Source: Gymnothorax reevesii (Eukaryota; Chordata; Actinopteri; Anguilliformes; Muraenidae). Taken from it: a stretch of DNA of 64,000 nt. The stretch lies in NCBI GenBank assembly GCA_029721435.1, contig CM056576.1, positions 115,114,666 through 115,178,665 of the forward strand, given 5' to 3'. The stretch's first letter is position 1; each line of letters opens with the position of its first letter. Shown in pieces: positions 33,835 through 45,450 of the stretch. The translations under genes were made by a program, and so were the position numbers. Below the pieces are notes generated by a model. It was not told the DNA's origin and made no database searches. It saw only the letters and a list, made by a program, of their open reading frames with translations.

Positions 33835-34429
33835 GATAATAGCACAGATACTGTCATACAGAAAAAAAATTCTCCACTCTGCCTCCCTCTGCAAATATTT
33901 TGAAGGAAGCTCCTCCCACTCCCTGACAATTAAGCTTTTCCCTGGGCACAAAATATAACATAGGATCAGACAGTTCCAGAAATCCATTCTTCGGGTTTAT
34001 TAATAAACAAAATGAATTGATTTTTTTTCATCATACAGGATAAATTTTTTTATTCCATGCTCAAGTGTCTTTTTAATAAGAATTTGGCCATCAGGTCAAT
34101 TGATTAAATTAAGATTTGCAAGACACTAAAGCAACAAAAGGTCAAATCTGGTATATAACTGGGCCATTTATGATTTATGCATGAAATCGTAGCAGGCCAT
34201 GGAGTTGGGCCGGACTCATGGTTATACCAATAACTGCTTATATCAAATTTACACACACGCGCGCACGCACACAAATATGCACGCACACTCACGCACGAGT
34301 ATGTGCAGGTAATGAACCATCTTCTTCGGACCAGACTTGGTTGTGTTATACTTCACTCAGAACATTGTGATGAGAATGACAGGCCAATTTCAAATGTGTT
34401 ACCCATTTTGTTTGTGGTGTTTTTACTTC

Positions 34430-34971
34430 CAGCCCCACTTGATGCAGGGGCAGAGAGAGCAACACTGAGGGAAAGTACAACATGAAACAGTGACATCTTG
34501 TGGACAACTAAAACCACTGCAGCATGTCAAGGAGTAGTGAACTGTTACTTTATCTGGCTAACCTCTATAGGAGTGGCTAATTGGTTGGGGGGGGATGACA
34601 TGGGAATCGTGAGTAAAAAGCATGAGACCATTATGTGACATTACATAGATTCATGTACCCAAATGAATAAATGGACCTCAGATATATAGTGAATATTATT
34701 CTGTGCTGCATCCCATTCACACCCCCCCCCCCCCATCTTATCATTGATCCTGAGAAAAAGTTTCACAGATAAAAAAAAACTGAATTAAGGTTAGACAACT
34801 TGTTTCGAGCCATTAGTTAAAATCTATTTTTCAATGTGTATATTTCAAATGCCAGGATAAAGATACAGTATATCAAAGTGTCATACACCTGGGGGCAACA
34901 GTGATTTTCAAAATAATAAACATATGCACATATGTTCATTTATGACTGAAAATCATATGTCAGATTGTTAC
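34430..34971. other. orphan family D 3' flank
   Basis: Matches the 3' flank of D segments as far as the point about 100 bp before an RSS would be expected, then stops at ATCATATGTCAGATTG. No D gene follows until 40151, which has its own second copy of this flank (from 38711). Confidence 0.75.
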
Positions 34972-35269
34972 ACAAAAGGTGAAAGTGATTGAACGAGTCT
35001 ATTAATATTTGGGGATTTTACTTGAATGAAAATCTATCTTTTATATACCATATTGAGTGTCTACAAAGAAACTCAGGGTTAAACTGGGTTTCTACTATAA
35101 AAACAAAAGTTGTTTCTCCTTTAAGATGAGAAAAAGACTGATTGAGGCAACTTTCGTATCATTTCTTGACTGCAGTGACATCTTATACTTGCATGCAAAT
35201 CTCTCCGCTGAAAAAGCTGGATTTGTGAGGGAGCGTTCAGGAACCAGAAGCGAGACCGAAAACATACAG

Positions 35270-35600
35270 TAAACTTGATTTTTATTGGATCTGGGGTGGA
35301 AACCCCTGCAGGGCAGTAAGCAACAGTACAGGGTCCACAATCCAAAATCTGAATCCAATAGTCATATTCTCAATCGTACACAGGGCAGCAAATAAAAAAA
35401 CTCAGGGTCGGGCAAAGCAGGTTCAGTACACAGGCACAGGAATATCAGAGATAAATCCAAAGCCAAAATCCAGTAGACGTACTCCAGTTTGTAAACAGAG
35501 CAGCAAAGGCAAAACTCAGGGTCAGGCGAACCAGGTACGGTACAGGGGCACAAGAATATCAAAGGTAAAGCCAAAATCAAAATCCGTTCCAGTCAGAAGT
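35270..35600. repeat. diverged tandem duplication, about 122-bp unit
   Basis: The unit starting GTACACAGGGCAGCAAA (35376) recurs as GTAAACAGAGCAGCAAAGG (about 35497). Both contain ACTCAGGGTC and AAGCCAAAATC. Frames here are not conserved coding sequence. Confidence 0.65.
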
Positions 35601-35950
35601 ATAACACCAAGGGTACAAGGCATAAACGATTACAGAGCAAGCAAACCAGGGAAAACGTTCTGACAAGAGCTGGTGGTGAAATGACTGCTTAAATACACAT
35701 ATGGGAAGTCACATGCTATGATAGGGAACAGGTGAGCTGGATCAGACTAATTAACGAAGGAATGAACAAGAGGAAGTTCCTAACCACATGAAATTGGCGA
35801 AAGCCAAAACGTGGACAGGGATTACACAGACAGCTTATGACAAAGCAATGGCTTCAGTTAGGGAGTTGCACAGAGTGAGAGGCAGAACAGTGATTAACAA
35901 GGTGCAGAGAATCTGCTGAAGCACAGCAAACTAAATTGAGCGAAGGCTAG

Positions 35951-38709
35951 AGGAGGACACTAGAGCAGAGCGAGTGCTGAGAGCTCATAAGTCAGTTGGT
36001 TATGTGCAGCTATACAATACCTAGTGCTTGTTAGTAAGTTAGTATTGAACAATGTTAGTTAATGTTAGTAATTTATCAAAAATAATAAACTGTTAGTATT
36101 GTTAGTGAAGATAGGACAGTAAAGCGAAGGAAGCAAATGAGATTGGAAGGAATGTTTGGAAACCCAGAAACCATGTAATCACCTGAAACTGTGGCACACA
36201 AGACTGGGGAATAAAACTGTCTTAGAACACAAGACAAGACTGGGGAGATAATGTGCAATGCAGGGTATGAGAATTACAAAAACCAGAATGAATATCTAAA
36301 TTGATAATATGGGAAATGGCAGGTAAAGGACATAACAAAGAAAGACAGGCAAAATACAAAACATGGCATGGACTTCATCAGAAAACATGGCTTGGAATCA
36401 GGGTCATACAGGGTCGCGAGCTGCTCAGCAAACATAATGAAAGTGAACGGTACAGGTCCCTCGCTCCTTCAAAACTCATCAAATACACAATCCAGCAGCT
36501 CCAAACGCTCTCGTGGGCAAGTTGTGACCTGCACATTGACCATGTTATGAAATGAAAATGTATAATTTTGAAACATTACGACACATGAAGCAAATACTCA
36601 GAACTACTTTCTTGAGTAACCCGCTGGGCGGATTAACAAAGTGCGCAGTGTGCAGCTCAGACATTGCGAGTAGTTGCAGTAAACATACACTTTTGAAATC
36701 ACTCCACCCAGCCGGTATGTCTACAATGCAGTTCTGCTGATGTATTTGCCTTGAAAATAACTCTGTCTCATAATTATACATTATTATGTATAGCGTGGTC
36801 ACAAGTTGTCCACGAGAGTGTTTTGGAGCTGCTGGATTGCGTTATTTGATGAGTTTTGAAGGAGGGAGGGACCTGTACCATTGTCTTTCATTATGTTCGC
36901 TGAGCAGCTCGCGTCTTTCCCCCCTGAATCTCAAAACAACAGGCACGGAAAACTAAAGGTAATGTACCTACTCATATAACAATAGGGATAATGCCAATTT
37001 GCCGAAATGTTGAAATATCCCTTTGATGTGGGCCACTGGCTACCAATGCGTCATACGCAATTGCGTCTTTTTCTTCCCTGAGGAGGGAGGGCTCAGAGAT
37101 TTCATTGGGCCAGCCTTGTGTCAGTGTAGAAAATGAACCAATGGGCCTCTTTCCGTGGTTTAAAGGCCGGCGCAGTCGTTCAACATTATCCATGTTATTA
37201 CAATTTTATTAACTACGATTGCATCGGCTCAAAATGTGCGTCGGCCCTCCAGGCTTTGCCTTGTATGCCAGATTACCAGTCCAGCCTTGGGTGCTTCTAT
37301 GATATGCGAATATACGGATATCAAGACACAAGAGTTGCACTAGGCAACAATCTTACAAGGCTTACAAGACTTTGCACTGAACAAGTGCAAGGCTCACGGT
37401 TAAATAGACATATCACTGACATTGACACAATGAGCAACAGATGTGGTTGATTATGTGGAGCGTGGATTGCAGGCCGGGTCTTGCAGGACCAGTAACTGAG
37501 GGCGCTGGAGGCTTGGTGTTACACCAACTTTGACTGACTGTCATGCAAAAACAAAAAAAGATTGTATCATATGGTTTTTAGCACATGATAATTTTGGTCC
37601 CACTGATTAGAAAACAAAGTTTAATAAAGGTCTAGCTTCACTTTTGCAAATTTTCATGTGCCACCCCACTCGGTTCCCAGTTCGTGAACCTGAGTCAGAC
37701 ACGTATGCATTTTTGAGCAACAAAGGCTAGACGTCAGGGCTATCACTATCATTGAGGACACCGAGGTCATGTCCTCGGTATTTTTTCTCAGTGAAAAGAA
37801 GGTGATAACTGCTGACAAATACTTAACTTTGTGCAGAAACCTCTTTCTTGTCTGTCCAATCATCACTGTGTTTCATTAGGGATAATTAACGAGAAGGTGT
37901 GCATTCCACGGTTTTAATGCACAACGCGGAGGCAAATAACCTCCGCGAAGTGCCTTAAAACTGTGGAATGCTCACCTTCGAGTTGATTATCCCGCGAAGT
38001 GCCTTAAAACTGTGGAATGCTCACCTTCTAGTTGATTATCCCGCTTATAGATATGGGGGGGTCGTAATGTGTGTCGTCATGTGTCGTAATGTTTCAAAAT
38101 TATACATTTTCATTTCATAACATGGTCAATGTGCAGGTCACAACTTGCCCACGAGAGGGTTTGGAGCTGCTGGATTGTGTATTTGATGTGTTTTGAAGGA
38201 GCGAGGGACCTGTACCGTTCACTTTCATTATGTTTGCTGAGCAGCTCGCGACCCTGTATGACCCTGATTCCAAGCCATGTTTTCTGATTTAGTCCATGCC
38301 ATGTTTTGTATTTTGCCTGTCTTTCTTTGTTATGTCCTTTACCTGCCATTTCCCATATTATCAATTTAGATATTCATTCTGGTTTTTGTAATTCTCATAC
38401 CCTGCATTGCACATTATCTCCCCAGTCTTGCGTTCTAAGACAGTTTTATTCCCCTGTCTTGTGTGCCACAGTTTCAGGTGATTACATGGTTTCTGGGTTT
38501 CCAAACATTCCTTCCAATCTCTTTTGCTTCCTTCGCCTTACTGTCCTATCTTCACTAACAATACTAACAGTTTATTATTTTTGATAAATTACTAACATTA
38601 ACTAACATTGTTTAATACTAACTTACTAACAAGCACTAGGGATTGTATAGCTGCACATAACTAACTGACTAACGAGCTCTCAGCACTCGCTCTGCTCTAG
38701 TGTCCTCCT
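35951..38709. mobile_element. large foldback element, arms about 640 bp
   Basis: The left arm (35951 to about 36593) begins AGGAGGACACTAGAGCAGAG; the right arm (about 38073-38709) is its close inverse. An 84-codon frame in the left arm (plus, 36301) reappears almost unchanged in the right arm (minus, 38364), a product of the palindrome. A third copy of a subregion lies at about 36790-36920 in the same orientation as the right arm. The 1.5-kb middle has no recognised protein. No clear target duplication. It fills the place of a missing D segment. Confidence 0.8.
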
Positions 38710-38737
38710 ATTTCATGCAGGGGCAGAGAGAGCAATA

Positions 38738-39692
38738 TGCAAGGCTGACACTTGCACGACTTTTGTCCACGATTTTGTGGTGGCAAGTCGTGCCATTTTG
38801 GGGCACAAACTGGGAGGCTCCCGCACTATTCACGACTAGTTCACACATAGTTCACCACGAGTTCACGAATACTTCACGAATGCATGCCCATCAGTGTCCA
38901 CTTTGACACGAACTGGCACGACGAGTTCACGCATAGGTTGCGCAAAGTTTACGCACTTCCTGCATTGGCACAAGGAGTTTGCGCAATTTGGGCGGCGTCG
39001 TGCCGACTTGGGCACGCCATATAAAAAGGGGGCCTCCCCAACCCCTGGTCATTTTTGGATTGGCTGTGGAAGAGACAACATGCTGAATTCCAGAGACACA
39101 ATCATTGCAGAGAAGAGAAGATGCCTATACCTGGCTTGTTGTCTCTGTGATATAAGTTGTCTCTTCGCTGGCGATCTCTGGATTGGCGAGCAGTGTCTAG
39201 GAAGCCCTATATATACCCCCGCACCGACGCGAGTGCCACTGTCGCGCAGTAGTCGTGAACTGCTCGTGAACTCGTCATGAACTGCTCGTGCCATCAATGT
39301 GTGAAGTACACGTGACCGTGTCAGTGGGAAGGCACGGCCACGCTGTGACGCGCACCAATTCGTGAACATGTCGTAAACTACTCGTGAACTCGACGTGAGC
39401 TGTTCGTGACAGTTGTGGCATGGCGCCCACTGGCACGCACTGGCACGCATCCTCCGCATCGTCTCGACGAGTTCACAACGAGTTCACGAACAGTTTGCGC
39501 ATAGTTCACGACCTGGTCGCGAAATTTTGTCCTCACCAAAATTTTGAACATTTCAAAATTCTCGTCCCGACATGGCACGCAGTCACGATGGGTTTACGCA
39601 CACTTCACACCAGTTTACAACTAGTTTGCACACTGTCACGACTCGAGTCGTGCCAATGCGTGCCACAGAATCGTGCAAGTGTCAGCCTTGCA
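38738..39692. mobile_element. DNA element with TGCAAGGCTGACACTTGCAC ends and dense TTCACGA motifs
   Basis: Starts TGCAAGGCTGACACTTGCAC and ends with the exact inverse; ATA is repeated at 38735-38737 and 39693-39695. The unoccupied site GAGCAATACTGAGGGAAAG is kept at 54.9 kb. The interior is packed with AGTTCACGA, ACTCGTGAA and GGCACGAC words in both orientations and can fold on itself. Its frames (38894-39719) follow from these repeats and have no known domain. Confidence 0.85.
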
Positions 39693-40112
39693 ATACTGAG
39701 GGAAAGCGCAACATCATGAAACAATGACATCTTGTGGACAACTGAAACCACTGCAGCATGCCGAGGACAACTGAACTATTCCTTCATCTGGTGCACCATT
39801 ATGTTATGCAACATTACATTGATTCATGTGACCAAATTAATAAATGAACATCAGATGTACAGTGAATATTATTCTGTGCTTCATATCATTCATACCTCCC
39901 CATCTTAATCATTGGTCCTTAGAAAAAAGTTCACTTATCAAAAAAATCATATGAAGATTAGCCAGCTTAGTCATGTTTCTCTCAAGCCATTTGTTAATAA
40001 TCTGTTTCTCAATATGCATTTTTCAAATGCCAGGATAAGATAATATGCTGTATATCAAAGTCTCATACACCTTTATTATTCCAAAAAATCTTGCTTGTGA
40101 GCCTCTTTGACA

Positions 40113-40150
40113 GGTTTTTGTACAGAGTTGATCATTTTCCTGTCACTGTG
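40113..40150 (-). other. RSS of D3
   Basis: Consensus heptamer (40144-40150) and nonamer (40113-40121), spacer 22. Confidence 0.95.
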
Positions 40151-40689
40151 GGCTCCAGGGCACAGTAGTACAGTGCAGAGTCTGTCAGGGCAGCAGAGGA
40201 GATCTCCAGATCCACACGCTTGATGTTCTTGTCATGTTTCACAGTGAACCTCTTATCCATCTTTTCCTCAGCTCCTCTAATAATGAGGATGAGGAATTCT
40301 GGTTGGGATCCAGGATACTGCCGATACCACTGAAGACCATATGGATCAGCAGATGAGTAGGTGCATGACAGATTAACACTGCTGCCAGCCAGAATACGCT
40401 CTTCCTTAGACATGGCAGAAATTGTATCCTGTCCAAGGCCGGTACCTGGGGGCAAAATTATGTTTTTCTTGAATTTTAAGTAATATGTGAAATTCTCAGT
40501 GCCAGGTGTTGTTTCTTGTAATTTGTGTTCAGAAAAGATACAGTAAACTTTCATGCTCACTTTAAATCATGAAGAATTTAATATTGGGACATTCCTCAAA
40601 ACTGTATGAGCACCACAGATAAGAGATACAAGTAGCCACTTACCAAACACTGCTGAAAATAGAAGAAATAAACAGGGCAGTTTCATCAT
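40151..40689 (-). CDS. T-cell receptor V segment D3
   Basis: Leader exon 40644-40689 (MMKLPCLFLLFSAVF plus one base, donor GTAAGT); V exon 40151-40445. The domain: TGLGQDTISAMSKEERILAG, SVNLSCTYSSADPYG, LQWYRQYPGSQPEFLILIIR, KRFTVKHDKNIKRVDLEISS, DSALYYCALEP. It shares TISAMSKEE with D5 and CALEP with D1 and D4. Promoter box CCCCTCCCACT at 40773-40783. Intact; single D of cassette two. Confidence 0.94.
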
Positions 40690-40799
40690 TGAGGTTGTAA
40701 AGAAACTGACTTCAAGTGCAGCTGGAACAGAAAAAGTATTTTCTGACTCCACTGCACAGTTTTCACCAAAAACCCCTCCCACTAACTGACATCATTGCT

Positions 40800-42515
40800 C
40801 CTCCCCTGAACACAAAGTTTTAAATTAAAAGAGATGCACAAACAGATATGTGGCTTTAGAATTTAATGTATCATTTGATTGTGAATTGTTCATATATTCG
40901 GGGCATATTCTGAGCAATTCTATCCAGTCGTCACAAGGGTGGGATATGGACCCAGGCTCGAACACAGATGGAGGGTTATAAACCAAAATTCGCAATCCGA
41001 GTAATTAGACAGAGTTCAAAACCAGGCAGGCAGAATACAATACACAATCACGAGGCAAACTGGTAGACAGAGATTACAGGAGCTCTTGATCTGGCAGGCA
41101 AAAGTCAGAAACAGGACAGACACCAAGATGCTGATTTACACACTACAATGGCCAAATCATCCAGAGCAGAGCAGTGTATCCAATGCAATCAATGGTAACC
41201 TCCCGCCAAGACCCAGGTGATCATGAACTTGGCAGTCATGTGACTGCATACTACAGGACATGGTCATCGTCATATACTGGCTAATACACTGTACGCTACC
41301 TTGCAGAATAGAACTTCATTTATTTATATAGCAGTTTTCTAAATGACGGATCCAGTATACACAAGCACAGTGTGTAGAATGCTGAACAAGTCAATAAAAT
41401 TTTGACCTCGGCCAATGTTGCCTTGTCGTTTCAACAAGGGCATTACATCCTGTGACTGACCAAATTGTCAAATTGTTTTTGGTCTTTTACAATGAGAGCA
41501 GACAATTTACCTTGTTTGCATCAATAAGAGTTGCAAATAAATTTGTTTTGAATTTTATTTCCAAGCACCACTGCTGAAAAAACCCAGACAGTCAAACACA
41601 TTGCAGGCAGACTGTAATGGTAATTTGCATCGCAGATGGCACAGACGGCGAAATGGCAGTTGAGTTTACTGCAAAGGTAAAAGAAGCGGTAAGAGAATGT
41701 AAAGAAACTCACTGCATGACACACAGGGAAATGTTGCGAAGAAAGAAAATGTCTCCTGAACTTCACATGGTTCTGACCAATGTAATTTGTTTATTAACCA
41801 CATTAAAGCCCTTGCCCTAAATTTGCAGGCAGAATGGATTGGTCATTTTTGTCAGGGTTAGCAATGACAGTGCAGTTGCAGTGTTGGTTGTCGGGGTTCA
41901 CTGCCACGGTAAAGGGATGCACCAAAATTTCACACAACTCTCTGCATAATTCACCAAGAAATGCTGTGAAGAGGGAAATGTCTCCTGAACTCCACATGTT
42001 CCTGAATGACATCATTTAGTTATTGAAACCATATTAAAGCCCATGTCCTAAATTTTTGTTCCTTTGATTAAACACTGATTCTTTTACATACAGTCATTCT
42101 GTGGCTATACAAAGGATAAGCCATTGTAAAACAATTATAATAGCTGTATAATAGCCAAGCATTTAATATGGACTTATTTATTTATTTATTTACTTTTGCT
42201 GCAATGAAAATAAAAATTTCATTGTTTAAGTCTGCAATTGTTTAAATGCGTCTAGCAATACTGGGCTATAAGTCAGGTTTAGCTCACAATCTAGCTAGCT
42301 AGCCAAATATGAGCTCCTAGCAATTGGTAACAGCCTACACCTGCTGAATGATACACCTCCACAGTCCTTTTTTTGTAAATACTTCTCAGGAACTAACACT
42401 CTTCTTTTTTCCCTCACTGTTTTTCTTTTATTTATTTATTCTTTTTTTTTTTTGAGTGCATGAATATTTGGAGGCCACGATGGTTCATCCCTACACTTTT
42501 CCCTCTCTCATCTCT
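40800..42515. other. D3-to-E2 intergenic region
   Basis: Paralogous to 24300-27000 without the BED relic and SINE. Ends at the deletion junction next to E2. T-rich tract 42421-42453. Confidence 0.55.
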
Positions 42516-42522
42516 CACTGCG
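42516..42522 (-). other. RSS remnant of E2 (heptamer only)
   Basis: Reads CGCAGTG on the minus strand instead of CACAGTG. The sequence immediately beyond (42515 downward) is text that lies about 430 bp further away in E1, so spacer and nonamer are deleted. Confidence 0.88.
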
Positions 42523-43069
42523 ATACGCCATAGAGCACAGTAATACAATGCAGTGTCTTCTGGAATGAGGTTTGAAATGGTCAAAACAGTTTTGCCGTTG
42601 GATGTGTCAGCAGTTGCATCAAATCGTTCTTTGGCAAGATCTGATGTGCTTGTGTAGCTCCCCCTGACCAGTATGTACTGAAGACCTGATCCGGGGTGCT
42701 GACGGTACCAGAAGAAATAGTAGCTATAGGCTGAGCTGCCCATCGTGAAGGTGCAATCCATTGAAACTTTGTCTCCCTCTGTTTTACTTTGTTCTTTAAC
42801 TTCTCCCCTTGAAATGCCTGAAAAATGAAAACATGAAATAAGTAATCTCAAGAAATATCTGTAACAAGAACAAACCAGTATCTTCCAATGGGTTAATTAA
42901 AGAAAACTTACGGACGCTGAGAGCGAACACCAGCCCTGAAAAATGAAAACATGAAATAAGTAATCTCAAGAAATATCTGTAACAAGAACAAACCAGTATC
43001 TTCCAATGGGTTAATTAAAGAAAACCTACGGAAGCTGAGAGCGAACACCAGCCCTGCTAAAAGTTGCAT
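42523..43069 (-). pseudogene. T-cell receptor V segment E2, RSS deleted
   Basis: Leader exon 43030-43069, encoding MQLLAGLVFALSF plus one base; donor GTAGGT, where E1 and E3 have GTAAGT. V exon 42523-42817 is fully open: RGEVKEQSKTEGDKVS, MDCTFTMGSSAYSYYFFWYR, LQYILVRGSYTSTSDLAKER, GKTVLTISNLIPEDTALYYC, ALWR. A deletion has removed spacer and nonamer and the heptamer is mutated, so RAG joining should fail. A 118-bp tandem duplication (42818-42935 and 42936-43053) copied part of the intron and leader end, creating a possible 24-nt in-frame exon at 42912-42935. Called pseudogene for loss of rearrangement ability, not for a coding lesion. Confidence 0.88.
42818..43053. repeat. 118-bp tandem duplication in the E2 leader intron
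   Basis: CTGAAAAATGAAAACATG begins at 42818 and again at 42936; the two units match almost exactly, including donor and acceptor sites. E1 and E3 have one unit. Confidence 0.93.
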
Positions 43070-43169
43070 CTTGCTCTTTGGTTTGTGTTGTGAATATTAG
43101 AGGGAAGAGGACCCGGGGCAGATTATATACCTCATTTTATCTGTGTAGAAAAATGGGAGGGGCCACAGT

Positions 43170-44820
43170 GCTCTGGTTAGAAATGAAAAGAAAGTAAAGC
43201 TATGGCATGTATCCTTTATAGATGAAACAGATTTTGTGGTGCTCTTTCATTTATCCACGTAGCACCAATGCAATGTGCTCTTACATAATGAAACCTAACT
43301 CTTTTCTAAAACTGCCCCTCATTAACCATTCAAGATCCCAAATGTCTATTTTACCAGGTTCATTACAATTTCTAAAAAGAGTTTCCCTAAAGTAATGCTC
43401 ACATAACTTTGCATTTACATGAAGGAGTTTCTTTGAAAATGAGAAGATTCGATGCAATATTTTAAAGCTTTAACCTAAGGATATGAAGACTAGAAACAGG
43501 TTATCCAACCACCAGTGATCAAAGAGGAAGAGACCTTCTTCTTCTTCTATGATGTTTATTGGCGGTTCACGAAGCAGCTTATACCATTCATGTATTTCAG
43601 CGAAAAGAAACTGAAGCAAAGAAACTCCTTAATAGAAAAAGAATAATGCCTGAGTGACGAAAGTATATAAATACAAACCAAAATGAAGGTGCATTGGTGA
43701 GGATTGAGTCCGATTTTGACAAGCAGTTGAGCAGATTCACTTCATCCGAAGTTGTGAGCATGCGGAGTAATTATGACACTGCTAAGGCATTACCCAACCT
43801 CCATAACTATGAAGCCAAATGTGGAGAGTAGCTTGGTTTAGTCGGGGCATCCCTGGACAAAAAAAAAATGTTTTCTTAAATGTGCATGTACTCTTCTGCT
43901 CAATTTGGCCTCCACAGATGTGCAAGTTGCCTATGATGAGTGCACTAATACAGCTTCAGACCATGAGAGATGCTGGCTATTGAAAAAGTTGCTGATAACA
44001 ATCGGGATATTGGGATGATCCTTCTCTTCTTTGGCCCTGAGAACATGCCCTCCATTATTTCCAGAAACTATTTTAAAGATGGACTTATTAGACACAGCAG
44101 TCATTTACACTTCCCCGTCAATCCATTTCAGATGAGCTTAAGCAGAGAGAAGTTGGTAATGCCTGTGGAAGGGGTTTAATGGCTTCCTTTTTTTATATTT
44201 GTTTGGTAGTCTTCAATCCCATTTGATAAATTCGAAACTAAATGATTTCACTTACTCAGGTCAGTCTTCGGAGACCATGTGGTTTTGAGCCCTTGTGGTT
44301 ACGTCCATAACAGAAGAATTTTGGTTCATAATTCAGTGTTGTCTGAGGGCTGGAAGGACATGCACATTCAATGTTAGTATTCAGCCTTGTCTTTTACGCT
44401 CAAAGATTGCTCTGCTTTCTACAGATTCTCAGCGTCCTTTCACGTTAAAATTAAGGACTACCCAAAGTGCGATCCCTAAACTCCATGCATCACACTACGA
44501 GAAAGTTGTTTTTAAAATGGTGAACTATTAGCTTTCGCAGCTCTTGGCGTTGTGGTGAAACGATCATGTCTACTGTGTCTGCTTGTTTTATATCCAATCG
44601 TAATTGAATCCCTTCTTACCTCTTGATCTGCTTACCTCTGGAATGTTCCAAATGAGTGTTTTTCTGAAGATCCCACAACTTCTCCAATCTTCCCATTCCC
44701 CTGTCCAAATCGTTTTGAAATGTGTTGCTGGCAGCAAATTTGGAGTTCATGAATACTTATAAAAATCATGACAGTTTATACAGAGAGACATTTTCCCCTT
44801 GCGCTGCCTTCAACTAAATG
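43170..44820. other. E2-to-F1 intergenic region
   Basis: Paralogous to 60250-61970. A 69-codon plus-strand frame (43970-44179) is kept in the second copy (61069-61278) with few changes, but no domain was recognised and the conservation is expected from recent duplication. Confidence 0.45.
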
Positions 44821-44821
44821 C

Positions 44822-45300
44822 AAGCTGTGATGTCTGGTGTTTCGAGACGCCAAAAGCAGCAGCCGAAACAAAAGGAAGTCCAGCAAAATGGTCGAAGATG
44901 TAGTCCGGAAACTAAAGGAAGCTCGACAAAAAAGCAAGCTCGACAGAATGAAATAAAAGGTAAAAATCCCAGAATCCGAGATAAAAAGATATAGCACCAG
45001 ACGGTGCCCAGAAAGAGGAAGAATAGAGAGAAGGATTCCCTTGATAACCAGCACTTTCCTCTTAGCAGGTAATTTCTCAAAGAATTCTCTAGCTAGAGAC
45101 CTTACCGGCTATTGTGCATAGTAACACTGACACTCTAGCAAAGGCAGAGAGGCAGAACTTGGGTTGAAATAGAGTCCGGACGCCGCCCACAATTAATGCC
45201 AGCTGGCCAAAGAATCTGATTGTGGGCAAAACGATATCGTCCCGGACGAGAGAAACAAAGAAAGCTCGCCAGCCTCCAAAAACCATGAAACAAGCAAAGA
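44822..45300. mobile_element. about 480-bp insertion in F 3' flank, cassettes two and three
   Basis: Present at 44822-45300 and 61975-62452 but absent from the F ghost flank at about 28970, where AACTAAATGCA runs on to CACAAATGAATTAATTCC. Contains CGAGACGCCAAAAGCAGCAG. Not assigned to a family. Confidence 0.65.
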
Positions 45301-45411
45301 ATAATTTACAAATTAATTCATTTAATTTTTATTTGCTATTTACATACCTTCCCTATTATTGTGGAAATGAGGTAACAGAACCACATGACACAGGGCTCAA
45401 TAGAGGAAAGA

Positions 45412-45450
45412 GGTTTTGGTATGAGGTGAGAATCAGACTTACACAGTGTG
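45412..45450 (-). other. RSS of F1
   Basis: Heptamer CACACTG (45444-45450), spacer 23, nonamer ACCAAAACC (45412-45420). The heptamer differs from consensus at one position and is identical in F2. Confidence 0.85.

Noticed and set aside
36301..38364. Pair of 84-codon frames on opposite strands as a conserved gene
   Set aside because: They are the two arms of one palindrome and show no domain.
39049..39719. Frames of 99-136 codons within the ATA-flanked element
   Set aside because: Made from repeated TTCACGA words; no known fold.
40239..40436. Frames MDRIQFLPCLRKSVFW and similar at 18091, 50509 and others
   Set aside because: Out-of-frame readings of family D V exons, repeated because the exons are paralogous.
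44776..45286. Hydrophobic minus-strand frames (LLLASRNT, MVFGGWRAFF) as membrane proteins
   Set aside because: Inside a duplicated insertion, no start context, hydrophobicity follows from base composition.
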